Origin: Candidatus Nitrosocosmicus oleophilus
GTDB taxonomy: Archaea; Thermoproteota; Nitrososphaeria; Nitrososphaerales; Nitrososphaeraceae
Assembly (NCBI RefSeq): GCF_000802205.1
Contig: NZ_CP012850.1
Location: forward strand, 2,692,587-2,756,586
Length of the DNA stretch: 64,000 bases
Direction of reading: 5' to 3'
The notes under the pieces are model-generated. The model did no database searches and had not been told where the DNA came from. It saw only the letters and a list, made by a program, of their open reading frames with translations. Of the stretch, positions 43,785 through 53,195 are shown one piece after another (position 1 is the stretch's first letter; the number at the start of each line of letters is the position of its first letter). Position numbers and translations under genes: made by a program.

Positions 43785-44699
43785 GTGTCATTGAGTGGTC
43801 GAGTAGAATCTTCTGCGATTAAAGATTATATCGAGGTTTCAAAGCCGCGAATTGTAATTGTACTTGTCATTACTGCGGTAACTTCTATGCTTGCAGCGAC
43901 TAGATTCGACGGTACACCAAACACAGCATGGGATATTTCTGGATGGAAATTATTGTTTTTAATTATTAGTGGATCCCTTTCTTCAATGGGAGCAAGCGCA
44001 ATAAATCAATTTTATGATAAGAATATCGACAATTTGATGGGAAGAACAGCCAAGAGGCCTATTCCATCAGGCAGATTGAGGGCAAATAATGTATTGATAT
44101 ATGGTTTGGCTCTGTGTGTGATATCAGTCGTCCTCGCATGGTTCACATTAAATCCAATGGCAACTTTTATGATAGGGCTCGGAATTTTTTTCTACGTAGT
44201 TATTTACACATTACTTCTTAAGAGAAGGACTGTCTGGAATATCGTAATTGGAGGATTCGCAGGAAGTGCAGCTGCCATGGCAGGTTGGGCAACGACCACA
44301 AATAGTATAGATGTTTTAGGATTTTTGGTAGGATGGATTGTATTTATGTGGACACCTCCTCATTTCTGGTGCTTGGCCATCAAACAAAGAGAAGAATATT
44401 CAAAAGCTAAAGTACCCATGCTTCCGGTTATATATGGTAACCAAGTAACGGCTAAATATATTTTCATAAACTCTTTGATATTAATTCCCTATTCACTTTC
44501 ATTGTATTTTTTTGGATTAGGAGTTTTATATTTAGGTGTAGCAGCAGTGTCTGGATCACTAATGACATTGTACCATTACAAACTTTTAAAGAATCCAACT
44601 CCAGAATTAGCATGGAAGGCATACAAGGTAACAGCACCCTATCTAGTAATAATTTTTGTCGCAATAGCCCTTGACTCATTATGGTACTTTAGATTTTAG
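43785..44699 (+). CDS. ctaB: Protoheme IX farnesyltransferase (heme O synthase)
   Basis: 304-residue UbiA-family membrane protein with a GTG start. Motif 1 NQFYDKNIDNLMGRTAKRP (about residues 75-93) has the Asp-rich prenyl-diphosphate site, and the second site reads CLAIKQREEYSKAKVPMLP. Eight to nine TM segments alternate with short loops. It farnesylates heme B to heme O for heme-copper oxidases, consistent with aerobic respiration. It stands alone and is convergent with a small wHTH gene. Confidence 0.95.
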   Translation: MSLSGRVESSAIKDYIEVSKPRIVIVLVITAVTSMLAATRFDGTPNTAWDISGWKLLFLIISGSLSSMGASAINQFYDKNIDNLMGRTAKRPIPSGRLRANNVLIYGLALCVISVVLAWFTLNPMATFMIGLGIFFYVVIYTLLLKRRTVWNIVIGGFAGSAAAMAGWATTTNSIDVLGFLVGWIVFMWTPPHFWCLAIKQREEYSKAKVPMLPVIYGNQVTAKYIFINSLILIPYSLSLYFFGLGVLYLGVAAVSGSLMTLYHYKLLKNPTPELAWKAYKVTAPYLVIIFVAIALDSLWYFRF

Positions 44700-44737
44700 C
44701 CAGATTCGAACCCTTGGAGAATAGCTCAGCTAAATAT

Positions 44738-44971
44738 TTATTCGGTTAATTCGATTCTCTTTTTATCCTTTGTCAACCAACTGACCCTAATAAGACCATA
44801 AATTTCCAGGTCCAATAATACTTTGTTGAATTCGTCTTCTAATACACTAACACCATCCTTAGACAGAGAATTAAGCAAATCTTGGTCGGTAGTAGCACCT
44901 AGCTGTTTAATCTTTTCAAATATAATATTTCGTATAGGATAGTTCACAATATCATTTTTAACTTGGAGCAT
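44738..44971 (-). CDS. Small wHTH-like protein, 77 aa
   Basis: ATG at 44971. It has the shape of a winged helix: NIIFEKIKQL, TTDQDLLNSLSKDGVSVLEDEFNKVLLDLE as the helix pair, then a wing (IYGLIRVSW, DKKRIEL). It is probably a compact DNA- or RNA-binding protein. It is in line with cdc48 on the reverse strand (40-bp gap to the cdc48 stop) and may be co-transcribed. Confidence 0.6.
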   Translation of the reverse strand: MLQVKNDIVNYPIRNIIFEKIKQLGATTDQDLLNSLSKDGVSVLEDEFNKVLLDLEIYGLIRVSWLTKDKKRIELTE

Positions 44972-45011
44972 ATTATAGGTTTAGAAATAAAATATTTTTC
45001 TCTAAATCTAA

Positions 45012-47216
45012 TTAACCATAAAATATCTTATCATGAAATTTTGGAATTGCAGTAGTCAATTTTTTTTCTATTGATGAATACCAGTTATGTATGTCATTTG
45101 TTATTGATGGTTTTACAGTGTTTAGTGCCTCTTCGAAATCGACATTAAAAATCATCTCCGAATTCTTGTGAATTGCATTAATTGCAGCAAATCTACAAAG
45201 GGCCACTAGATCTGCTCCACTAAATCCTTTGGTTAGCGACGATATCTTCTTCAAATCTACGTCAGAAGATATGGGCATAGCAGTGGTAATTTTCAACAAG
45301 ATATCGTTCCGAGAAATCTCATCCGGTGGGTTGACAAATATTATGAGGTCAAATCTTCCTGGTCTCAGTAGCGAGGTATCCAAGAGATCTGGTCTGCTAG
45401 TTATCCCAATTACTATTACTCCAAAGTTACCAGAATCATCCATTTCAGACAAGATTTGAGATAAAACTCTTTCATTTCCTGAAACATCATCAGAGGTACG
45501 TGGTCTACCAAGAGAATCCAACTCATCGAAAACAACTATGCACGGAGAAGAGGATCGAGCTTTTCTAAATATTTCTCTTATGGCCTTTTCTGATTCTCCT
45601 ACCCATTTTGATAACACTTCTGGTCCTCGAACAAAAATGATATTCATGGATCCTTCATTCGCAAAGGACTTGGCTAGTAGGGTCTTTCCGCATCCAGATG
45701 GACCAAAAATTAACGCCCCTTTAGCTGGCTTTATTCCCATCTTCAAAAATTTTTCAGGAGAGATGATTGGATATAACAGGTTTTCCCTTAGCAAGCTTTT
45801 CTCCTTAACTAGACCCCCAACCTCATCCCAAGTTATGTTTGTTGGTTCAACATAGAATTCCCTTAATGCGGTTGGTATGATTTCTTTCATAGCGTTGATA
45901 AAATCTTGTTGATTAATTCTTATGCTGTTTAAAATTTCAGAAGGTACTTGATTTTGATTCTCTAAATCAAAATCGGTTAGTGTTCTTCTTATAGATTTCA
46001 TTGCAGCTTCCCGGGAGAGAGCCTTTATGTCCGCACCTGTATATCCATTTAATAATTTGGCCAAGTCTCTGAGTTCAATGTCTGAATCAAGCGGCATCTC
46101 ATGGGTGTGGATTTTTAATATTTCGAATCTTCCATCCACATTATGAATCCCTATTTCTATTTCACGATCAAACCGGCCCGGTCTTCTTAAAGCTGGATCC
46201 AAACTATCGGGCCTATTTGTAGCACCTAATACAACCACATTTCCTCTATCAGACATTCCATCCATTAGAGCCAATAATTGCGCTACAACCCTTTTTTCTA
46301 CATCCCCAAATGTATCCTCTCTTTTAGGTGCAATAGCATCAATTTCATCGATGAAAATAATGCTAGGAGCAGATTCTTTGGCTTTTTGAAAAATCTCTCT
46401 TAGTTTGCTTTCAGTTTCGCCATAATACTTGTTCACAATTTCGGGTCCATTAATGATATAAAAATTTGCCTTTGATTCAGCTGCCAACGCTTTGGCAATG
46501 AGAGTTTTTCCGCATCCAGGAGGACCAAAAAGGAGAATACCTTTATGAGGTTCGATTCCGATTTTTGAAAATACTTCTGGATGCCTGAGTGGAAGTTCTA
46601 CTATTTCCCTCAAACGTGTGATTTGATTTTTCAGGCCCCCGATTTGCTCGTACGTAACGTGGTAGCTATCGTGGTAGAGTTTTTCGATTCCAGTTTTGAT
46701 TACTATTTTGGTAAACTTAGTAATTTTTACCACCTCTCTGGGGATTGAACTAGAGACTTTAAACTCCAAAGATGTCCCTAAAAAATTTAGGGTGAATTGT
46801 TCACCTTTTGTTACTGGATATCCTTCAAATCGATTATTTAGATATAAATTAAACTCATCGGAAAAATTCTTGGAAGTATTGCATGACAATACTATTCTTT
46901 CAGCAGGTCTAGGGTCAGTCTTTTTAACCAACACGTAATCATTAAGGCTAATACCTGCATTTTGTCGAGTCTGGCCATCAATATGAATCCAGCCGTTTTT
47001 TTTATTCTTATCCTCAAAACCAAAAACAGATACGGTAGTTATTTTCTTCCCGGCAATTTCTATTACATCACCGTCAGTAACGCCCAATTTCTCCATTGAA
47101 ATACGATCTAGGATCGCTTTTTTCTTTCCTACATCCTTAATTCGGCACTCTGCAACCTTCATCTTAATAGTTGTTGCCTTGTGGGAACCAGTGAGAGATT
47201 TATCTTTTTTTTTCAA
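45012..47216 (-). CDS. cdc48: Cdc48/VCP-type AAA ATPase
   Basis: 734 residues. The N domain (about 20-185) includes [10 protein letters not shown] and [10 protein letters not shown]1 has Walker A GPPGCGKT near residue 230 and Walker B FIDEIDA near 285. D2 has Walker A GPSGCGKT near 507 with a Ser in place of Pro, and Walker B VFDELDS near 562. An R-P-G-R-F-D motif follows each D domain. It unfolds ubiquitin-like-tagged or proteasome-bound proteins. I place the start at the TTG 47216; a Met at residue 19 (47162) is equally possible. It is the last gene of a reverse-strand cluster with aEF1B and the zinc protein. The C-terminus lacks the HbYX motif, so proteasome docking by that route is not supported. 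Confidence 0.95.
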   Translation of the reverse strand: MKKKDKSLTGSHKATTIKMKVAECRIKDVGKKKAILDRISMEKLGVTDGDVIEIAGKKITTVSVFGFEDKNKKNGWIHIDGQTRQNAGISLNDYVLVKKTDPRPAERIVLSCNTSKNFSDEFNLYLNNRFEGYPVTKGEQFTLNFLGTSLEFKVSSSIPREVVKITKFTKIVIKTGIEKLYHDSYHVTYEQIGGLKNQITRLREIVELPLRHPEVFSKIGIEPHKGILLFGPPGCGKTLIAKALAAESKANFYIINGPEIVNKYYGETESKLREIFQKAKESAPSIIFIDEIDAIAPKREDTFGDVEKRVVAQLLALMDGMSDRGNVVVLGATNRPDSLDPALRRPGRFDREIEIGIHNVDGRFEILKIHTHEMPLDSDIELRDLAKLLNGYTGADIKALSREAAMKSIRRTLTDFDLENQNQVPSEILNSIRINQQDFINAMKEIIPTALREFYVEPTNITWDEVGGLVKEKSLLRENLLYPIISPEKFLKMGIKPAKGALIFGPSGCGKTLLAKSFANEGSMNIIFVRGPEVLSKWVGESEKAIREIFRKARSSSPCIVVFDELDSLGRPRTSDDVSGNERVLSQILSEMDDSGNFGVIVIGITSRPDLLDTSLLRPGRFDLIIFVNPPDEISRNDILLKITTAMPISSDVDLKKISSLTKGFSGADLVALCRFAAINAIHKNSEMIFNVDFEEALNTVKPSITNDIHNWYSSIEKKLTTAIPKFHDKIFYG

Positions 47217-47243
47217 ATCTAACCGGATGCTAATTATTAGATA

Positions 47244-47525
47244 TTATTTCATCTTTACAGACTGTCTGCTAATATTGATGACTTGTATTTCTCCAGCACC
47301 TTCAACTTTTTTTATGGATTCTTCTAGCTTTTCCATTTCTCCCTCGGCATCATCTAATAAGAAATCTCCCACAAGCGCATTTAAGCCAAATGCTATCGGC
47401 TCTTTAGCGTGTGCCTTCAATTCCATTCCCTCAGGAACATTTGATTTTAGAACATTTGCTAACGATTCCATATCAGTTTCTGAATCTGCTGGAAGAATTT
47501 TGATCCGTGCAACGAGTCTAGTCAT
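47244..47525 (-). CDS. ef1b: Translation elongation factor 1-beta (aEF1B)
   Basis: 93 residues from the ATG at 47525; a longer frame from 47561 overlaps the upstream zinc gene and is rejected. It has the aEF1B features LVARIKILPADSETDME, KAHAKEPIAFGLNALVG and a C-terminal Gln/Ser-rich strand. It exchanges GDP for GTP on EF-1 alpha. It follows the zinc gene by 5 nt, and this pair is conserved in archaea, so they are co-transcribed. Confidence 0.93.
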   Translation of the reverse strand: MTRLVARIKILPADSETDMESLANVLKSNVPEGMELKAHAKEPIAFGLNALVGDFLLDDAEGEMEKLEESIKKVEGAGEIQVINISRQSVKMK

Positions 47526-47530
47526 ATTAA

Positions 47531-47710
47531 TTACGGTCCCTCGAATCCACACCCTACGCATTTATAAGGTCTGGCAAATTCTCTACAACTCTGACATCTC
47601 CAGATGATAACATACCCACAATTTGGACAATAAAACCTTACACATGCATCGTTAGGCATGATAGGTCTGTTGCAAGAGGTACAAACAGGTAATTGTAACT
47701 GCTTAGACAT
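47531..47710 (-). CDS. Small zinc-finger protein upstream of aEF1B, 59 aa
   Basis: ATG at 47710. Four CxxC motifs (VCTSC, YCPNC, RCQSC, KCVGC) form two zinc ribbons in 59 residues. This is the archaeal zinc-ribbon RNA-binding-type protein family that commonly precedes aEF1B. It is thought to act in translation or RNA metabolism, though mechanistic data are scarce. Just under the length most gene callers report. Confidence 0.85.
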   Translation of the reverse strand: MSKQLQLPVCTSCNRPIMPNDACVRFYCPNCGYVIIWRCQSCREFARPYKCVGCGFEGP

Positions 47711-47736
47711 GTTATCTAAAGGCTTGCAAACCGCAT

Positions 47737-48927
47737 TTATATCTTGCTTAAATCCTTAACTATTTTGCGATATTCATTTCCCATAAGAGTACGCATCAAA
47801 TTTATGGTCATCCGAGTATTCATGAAACGTTTAAGAGCGGAAGAGTGGAAGTCAAAATCTCCTGTAGAAGAGATCTTTTCCAATGTGTTTTTTGATATGT
47901 CGGAAAATATTTTGTCCAAAGCCTTATTGTCTAAACGTTCAAGTATTCGTCTAAATAAGAGCAACCTATCAAACTCATTTCCAAATCGAGTCAACCAATT
48001 ATTCTCATACTGGTCCAAATTCAAAGTATCACCGCCATCTAAAATAGATTCGGATATGGCACGACCAGCATAAATTCCTCCCATGCCTCCCGTATAAATT
48101 CCTCCGGCAGTTGTAGGTTTGGTCTGCCCTGCAGCATCTCCTACAACTACGGTTCTACCGTTAAAAAATGGCTTGACATATCCACTAATCCATATAGGGG
48201 CATAAATTTTTCTAATGATTGAATATGGTTTGCCCCGAGATTCCAGGAATTTTTCTATTGATAAATTTGGATTTATGTTTTTACCTGCTACACCTACCTT
48301 ACCTTTTCCTTCACCAGTTGGAATAATCCAGGCAAAAAAGCCTGGGTATAGGTCTGAATCAAAAATTACTTCTATTGTGTCTTTCATTATCCATGGAGCA
48401 TAAACTTCAAACTGGCCTGATGGGATTATGTTCCTTTTTCCTTTATTGACTAATGTTCCAACTCCACGAGCATCAACAAAAAATTTGCTACCGAATACTT
48501 TTCCCCCTTGGATCTTAATTTTGAACTGATTCTCTTCTAAACTAACGGAAACAATAGTACTCCTAGTGTTAATCTCAGCTCCATTTTTCTGAGCTTGAAG
48601 TGCTATCTCCTTATCAAAAGACCTTCTATCTATCACTATTACTCTTTGATTTTCAGAATTCATGTCAAATGAGCTATTCCGGGACCGAATTATGGCGCTC
48701 TTTATTTCATTATCTACTGTTTTTAATCTAGGTATAATTCCGAGACCTTCGAGCGCTTTTTGGCTGACAACTCCTCCACAATGTTCTGGGGTTCCAATTT
48801 CATGATCTTCTTCTAGGACTAGAACTTTAAGACCTCTAGACGACATTTCGCGGGCCGCCATTAGTCCAGAAACACTCCCACCTCCGACTATGGCATCGTA
48901 ATAGTCTGCTATTAATGCTGAAGTCAA
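47737..48927 (-). CDS. Geranylgeranyl reductase family FAD protein
   Basis: 396 residues, TTG start. The FAD-binding Rossmann start is AIVGGGSVSGLMAAREMSS near residue 12. HCGGVVSQKALEGLG and the second FAD motif GDAAGQTKPTTAGGIYTGG near 263 are typical of geranylgeranyl reductases, and a PWIMKD segment is near 189. It probably saturates geranylgeranyl chains of archaeol lipids. The C-terminal part is helical. Upstream neighbour of the aEF1B unit on the same strand (26-nt gap to the zinc gene). Confidence 0.9.
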   Translation of the reverse strand: MTSALIADYYDAIVGGGSVSGLMAAREMSSRGLKVLVLEEDHEIGTPEHCGGVVSQKALEGLGIIPRLKTVDNEIKSAIIRSRNSSFDMNSENQRVIVIDRRSFDKEIALQAQKNGAEINTRSTIVSVSLEENQFKIKIQGGKVFGSKFFVDARGVGTLVNKGKRNIIPSGQFEVYAPWIMKDTIEVIFDSDLYPGFFAWIIPTGEGKGKVGVAGKNINPNLSIEKFLESRGKPYSIIRKIYAPIWISGYVKPFFNGRTVVVGDAAGQTKPTTAGGIYTGGMGGIYAGRAISESILDGGDTLNLDQYENNWLTRFGNEFDRLLLFRRILERLDNKALDKIFSDISKNTLEKISSTGDFDFHSSALKRFMNTRMTINLMRTLMGNEYRKIVKDLSKI

Positions 48928-49351
48928 AATTAATGAATAATATTAACTTGACAATTATTTATTCTATAGAGTATCATTTATTCTATGGATTATTGATATC
49001 AAAAAAATGATTTACCAGTCATTTTACAATTTGAATTACAACTCAAATGAACATCAGAGTTGGACCTGATCTGAATGAATGAAAAACGAAGCCTTTTAGA
49101 ATATGATCATTATCGTAAGAATTCTAGTCAAATTAGTTGATGTGAATGAAAAAGAATATCAACAGGGTACTTGACAAAAAAGATCAATTCGTCCATATCG
49201 TTCATATATTCAAAATTGTATGTTATTATCTTGATCAGTGATTACATTTAACAAAAAATGTAAACTCGATTTATCTTGATCGGATGCCATATGAAACTGA
49301 ACTTGTAATGGTTTCCTGACCAGTGGGGTCTATCAGACTCGCTATATTTTA
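48928..49351. other. Gene-free interval
   Basis: 424 bp, A/T-rich, with no frame or repeat I can support. Contains the geranylgeranyl reductase promoter region. Confidence 0.4.
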
Positions 49352-50554
49352 TCAATTGCGTAAAATATCTATTCCAGGCATTTCATCTCCCGCTAAAAAT
49401 CTCAGAGTAGCACCACCTCCAGTGGACACATGAGTTACTTCCTTCTCTGACACCCCAGATATCTTCATGGCCTCGAGGGTATCACCTCCTCCAATCAAAG
49501 TCTTAACCCCTCTCCAATATGCCAAAGCCATGCTTACAGCAACACTCTTTGTTCCGTTAGAAAATATTTCTTTTTCAAAATAACCCATTGGTCCATTCCA
49601 AAAAATTGTACCCAATCCATTATTATGAATTTCAAAACTAAACTTTTGAATTGTCTTATCCCCAATGTCAAATCCCTTCATATTTTTTGGAATATCCGCT
49701 TCTACAATATGGTATTGACTACTATTATCCGAAGTAGCCACCTTATGATCAATTGGTAGAATTATCTTGTCGCTATGATCCCCTAAAGCCTTAGTGGCCC
49801 ATGGTAAATAGTTTTCTTCAATAAGAGAATCCCCAACAGAATAACCTTTTGCTTTAAGGAAGGTATACGAAGCAGCCCCACCTATGAGAACCTTATTAGC
49901 TTTGGGTAAAAGATGATTCAGAGCTCCAATTTTATCCTTGATCTTCACACCCCCGATTACCAGAGTAAAGGGGATTGAAGGATTTTCTCTCAATACGGAT
50001 AAGTATTGTAACTCTTGGGTAAGATTAAAACCAGCAATCCTAGTGTCGAAATACTTCGCAGTTCCATAAGTAGAAGAGTGTTTCCTATGGGAAGTACTAA
50101 ATGCATCGTTTACATAAATATCAGCGTAATTGGCAAGTTTTTCAGAAAAAACAGGATCATTCTTTTCCTCTTCAGAGTAAAATCTTAAATTCTCAAGTAA
50201 TAACACATCACCATTTTTCAACCCGTTTATCAGGTCAATAGTATCCTTGCCTATACAATCATCAGAAAAAGTAACTCCGGCATTGAAGGAGGATAACATT
50301 TCACCCAGTTTTTTTGATACAGGTCGTAATGAATATCTCAAGTCCTTGCCAGAAGGTCTGTCTAGATGGGATGCCAGAATAACTTTGGCACCCCGTTTTA
50401 CTAAATATTCTATAGTTGGAATCGCAGATCTTATTCTATAATCTTCACTAACAGCATTATCTTTAACCTTTACATTAAAATCAACCCGAACAAATATTCT
50501 CTTACTAAGATAAAACTGATCATCAAAATCTGTAATGAATTTTATCTGTCCCAT
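49352..50554 (-). CDS. pgk: Phosphoglycerate kinase
   Basis: 400 residues, ATG start. Substrate-binding motifs RVDFNVKVK near residue 22 and LASHLDRPSG near 60, and YVNDAFSTSHRKHSST near 148-163. The nucleotide-binding domain has LVIGGVKIKDKI near 199-211 and GGGDTLEAM near 355. It interconverts 1,3-bisphosphoglycerate and 3-phosphoglycerate; in autotrophic ammonia oxidisers it works in gluconeogenesis. Stand-alone, with the large gene-free region upstream. Confidence 0.96.
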   Translation of the reverse strand: MGQIKFITDFDDQFYLSKRIFVRVDFNVKVKDNAVSEDYRIRSAIPTIEYLVKRGAKVILASHLDRPSGKDLRYSLRPVSKKLGEMLSSFNAGVTFSDDCIGKDTIDLINGLKNGDVLLLENLRFYSEEEKNDPVFSEKLANYADIYVNDAFSTSHRKHSSTYGTAKYFDTRIAGFNLTQELQYLSVLRENPSIPFTLVIGGVKIKDKIGALNHLLPKANKVLIGGAASYTFLKAKGYSVGDSLIEENYLPWATKALGDHSDKIILPIDHKVATSDNSSQYHIVEADIPKNMKGFDIGDKTIQKFSFEIHNNGLGTIFWNGPMGYFEKEIFSNGTKSVAVSMALAYWRGVKTLIGGGDTLEAMKISGVSEKEVTHVSTGGGATLRFLAGDEMPGIDILRN

Positions 50555-51228
50555 AAAAGAGATAAAAATTATTGGTTATAAAATATTTGTTGTGAAATTT
50601 TGCTACAGAGCAAATAATTGAATCCATCAGTTCAAAAACATAACCAATTTCCTTCAAAATTAGAACTGCCTCCACGAAACGTCTTACAATCTATAGGTAT
50701 TGCCTTGAGGTCATCGAACCTAAGGATGCATTCAAACCCTTAACCCTCCCCATCCCTAAGACACTGATCTATAGAAATACAGTGTTATTCGGGCAATAAT
50801 ACTAACCTAAATCCCGAAACACCTGTAATTTTTGGTATGAAATCGCTTTATGAAATATACATGGTAAAGCGTTATAGAGCCTTGATCGATAACACAATAG
50901 TGAACAACCGATTGAATCGATTAGAGATTAACAAATTCGAAATTATTCATATATCTAAGAAATAAAACCCCTAAGGCAATTCCGTCCTTTAAAAAGAGGA
51001 ACATTGTAAGATCTTTAAGATGTATTTGATATCATGATATCATTCCTTTTGGGCATGATTAGAACTAAAGGACATTCATATCATATTTGCACTGGCGAGT
51101 CTAAAACTCAAATAAGCCAAAATAGTCAAGACGCTAGATTACTTATAGTATATATCCACAATGTCTTAAGTATAGCATTTTCCCGGCTAATATCCCTACT
51201 AATTATTTAATTGCAAAAGCGACACCAT

Positions 51229-51256
51229 GTATACAAAAAAGTATACAAAGGTATAC
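51229..51256. repeat. Three GTATAC palindromes, 12 and 10 bp apart
   Basis: GTATAC at 51229-51234, 51241-51246 and 51251-51256, close to helical phasing, flanked by an outer dyad CGACA (51220-51224) and TGTCG (51263-51267). This arrangement resembles an iterated binding site for a dimeric protein. Confidence 0.75.
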
Positions 51257-51265
51257 ACATACTGT

Positions 51266-51298
51266 CGTAAATTTCCAATATATGTCTGTACATTTACG
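51266..51298. repeat. Inverted repeat CGTAAAT / ATTTACG
   Basis: A 7-bp stem at 51266-51272 and 51292-51298 with a 19-nt loop, overlapping the end of the GTATAC dyad by two bases. A TATA-like string follows at 51304-51313. Confidence 0.6.
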
Positions 51299-51315
51299 AA
51301 TATGCTTATATAACA

Positions 51316-51358
51316 TTAGTTCATGCCATCATCTAATGCATGGGTTGGCCCAGACTAA
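51316..51358. repeat. Nested dyads after a TATA-like box
   Basis: TTAGT (51316-51320) pairs with ACTAA (51354-51358) and encloses CATGC (51322-51326) with GCATG (51338-51342), plus a small GG-TTGG-CC hairpin (51343-51350). It would fold into a branched structure if transcribed. Could be the start of a small RNA. Confidence 0.45.
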
Positions 51359-51677
51359 AATCTTACATCTCTAATTTAACTTCACAGATCTTTAGCATAA
51401 CAGTAATGATATAAATATTTCCATAAAGGATGTATTGAAGTCCATAATTTACATATTTTATTCCTACTATTACTGTAAATCATAAAATTTGCGACTATAT
51501 TGTGGTTTTATTCAAGTCCCATTAGAATTATCTTATGAAAATACTCAAAAGTTATAAACCAACACCCTTAGTCAAATAACCTAATTGACGTGTCTTTGTA
51601 TATTGCTGCATAAAAAATATACTAGTGATGAATTTGACTTTGACAATAGAATTTACTCATCCAATTAGGTGGTGGTG

Positions 51678-51694
51678 GGTTGTCGTAGACAACC
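51678..51694. repeat. Hairpin GGTTGTC-GTA-GACAACC
   Basis: A perfect 7-bp stem with a 3-nt loop, preceded by a GGTGGTGGTG run. About 190 nt beyond the 3' end of rpl10e, on which strand it acts is unknown. Confidence 0.6.
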
Positions 51695-51884
51695 AAATTC
51701 ATCAATTCATTGAGAACGAATAAATAATCTGGTTTCATGTCCAAATTCTTTAGAACCGGGCACAAATACAGACCACAACCAAATCAAAGTGAGGGTTCTG
51801 TCCCCTGTTATTGTTAGTAGACTAAAAGATTTAGGATCCTTGAGCTACTACTTTTGTGTGACTGAACAGACCCAAGTTCGGCCA

Positions 51885-52400
51885 TCATTTGCCTTGGATT
51901 GTATCCTTCTTAATAGGAGTTATTTTAGTAATAGTTGGACACCCCACCTTACTTGAAGCTACTTTGAATGCCTTTTTGGCTAATTCCAGGTTTTCCTTCG
52001 TAACATGTGCTTCATAGATGGTTCTTCCTCGCTCAACTCGTGCAGCCAAGCCTGTGGCTTTACCAAATGCACGTCTCATACCCTCCTGAAGACGATCTGC
52101 ACCAGCTGTAGCGATCATCTTATTTTCCCTTAAGATTACGTGCGGATAGACCCTTAGTCGTGAAAAAAAGCTCATATCGCCTGCTTGAGCCATTGTTTTA
52201 TTGCCCGCGAGTCTTGCAGCTTCAAGAGAGTTATGACGAATTTGAATTCGTTCTGTAACAGTTAGTTCAACTAAATAATCATAATTTCCTTTTGCTTGGC
52301 CAGATGCAAACCTGGCAATCTTAATTTGAGGTTTACCTTTAATATACTCACGCCTTACATAAGGCATACCACGAATTTCTCTATAATTTACACCTTTCAC
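51885..52400 (-). CDS. rpl10e: 50S ribosomal protein L10e (uL16)
   Basis: 171 residues, archaeal/eukaryotic uL16 length. Conserved pieces: YVRREYIKGKPQIKI near the N-terminus, QIRHNSLEAARLAGNK, RVYPHVILRENKM, AGADRLQEGMRRAFGK and the C-terminal KVGCPT. It binds near the A site of 23S rRNA and is needed for subunit joining. It is divergent from endA (54 bp between the starts). Confidence 0.96.
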   Translation of the reverse strand: MKGVNYREIRGMPYVRREYIKGKPQIKIARFASGQAKGNYDYLVELTVTERIQIRHNSLEAARLAGNKTMAQAGDMSFFSRLRVYPHVILRENKMIATAGADRLQEGMRRAFGKATGLAARVERGRTIYEAHVTKENLELAKKAFKVASSKVGCPTITKITPIKKDTIQGK

Positions 52401-52454
52401 AAATATTCCTCTCTTTAATAAATAAATGAGGCTGTTGGCTGTGATTTATTTGTT

Positions 52455-53147
52455 ATGTCCTCAGGAAATAATTCTCACAATGACCCTACCGAATCCTCTC
52501 AAACCGGTGAACCCACAGATCTAGATTTGTCATCATTTCCTACAGAAAATTCCAATGATATGAAAACTAGTAACGAAGAGAATATTGATTCGAATTTCAT
52601 GATAGAGGCAGTTCACCATGCGAAGGAAGGAAAAATAGTTGTTCCTGAGGCAAAACAGCAAGATCAATTACGGAACAAGGGGTTTGGAGAGATTTTTAAT
52701 AAAGAATACGTTTTAAACAGTCTTGAAAGCTTATATTTACTTCAAAATAATAAAATTAAGATTTACAGAAGCAAAATAGAATATGATTTTTCTACATTTT
52801 TGAAGACATTGATCAAAAAAGACAAAAAGATCTTGACAAAATATCTGATTTTTAGGGATTTGAGAAGCAAAGGGTATGTAATCAAAGACGGCTTTGGATT
52901 CGGAACAGATTTTAGAATCTACGAAAGAGGAGAATACAATAAGAAAACATCAAAATACATATCTATTGGATTAAATGAGGGAACCAACATCAAAGCGTCG
53001 GAATTTGCCGATGCTATTGAACAGGTTGAAAATATGGGCAAGTCTGTTGTTATAGCGGTTGTAGAGCGGCGAGGTGAAGTAATATATTACAAGACTTCAA
53101 AGATGACTTTTTTTGACAACAAGAAATCAAAGAAATTGGTCACCTAA
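52455..53147 (+). CDS. endA: tRNA-splicing endonuclease (EndA) with altered catalytic triad
   Basis: 230 residues. A long disordered N-terminus (1-45, Ser/Asn/Glu-rich) is followed by the EndA N-terminal fold (about 48-120) and the catalytic domain (about 128-225) with KYLIFRDLRSKGYVIKDGFGFGTDFRIYERG. The general acid/base set in other EndA proteins is Tyr, His, Lys. Here Tyr156 (RIYERG) and Lys196 (NMGKSVVIAVV) are present, but the His of the usual HSKY motif is Thr165 (KTSKY). It cleaves introns from pre-tRNA at bulge-helix-bulge sites. The change could make it a structural partner subunit or a variant active enzyme. Neither tRNA in the window has an intron. Confidence 0.85.
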   Translation: MSSGNNSHNDPTESSQTGEPTDLDLSSFPTENSNDMKTSNEENIDSNFMIEAVHHAKEGKIVVPEAKQQDQLRNKGFGEIFNKEYVLNSLESLYLLQNNKIKIYRSKIEYDFSTFLKTLIKKDKKILTKYLIFRDLRSKGYVIKDGFGFGTDFRIYERGEYNKKTSKYISIGLNEGTNIKASEFADAIEQVENMGKSVVIAVVERRGEVIYYKTSKMTFFDNKKSKKLVT

Positions 53148-53195
53148 ATAAAGATCTAAATATATATTCTCCTCACAAAAGTGATAGATATAGAA

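Larger units (their letters stand above)
50555..51884. other. 1.33 kb gene-free region rich in dyads
   Basis: No credible protein gene, tRNA or rRNA on either strand. Between 51220 and 51360 it holds closely spaced palindromes and inverted repeats, listed separately, and a further hairpin at 51678. It contains the upstream region of pgk and lies beyond the 3' end of the ribosomal protein gene at 51885, so neither gene obviously needs so much control DNA. A structured RNA gene or a replication/segregation site are possibilities; neither is proven. Confidence 0.55.

Noticed and set aside
44699-44736. A tRNA-like string after ctaB (cagattcgaaccc and a TTTAGC/GCTAAA pair)
   Set aside because: The T-arm stem does not pair and D and anticodon arms are missing; only about 40 nt between the outer pairs, so no tRNA is supported.
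47526-47561. Longer start for aEF1B
   Set aside because: It overlaps the coding end of the zinc-ribbon gene and adds residues absent from the family.
50641-50790. Possible RNase P or SRP RNA in the pgk upstream region
   Set aside because: None of the conserved core strings of archaeal RNase P or SRP RNA could be found on either strand.
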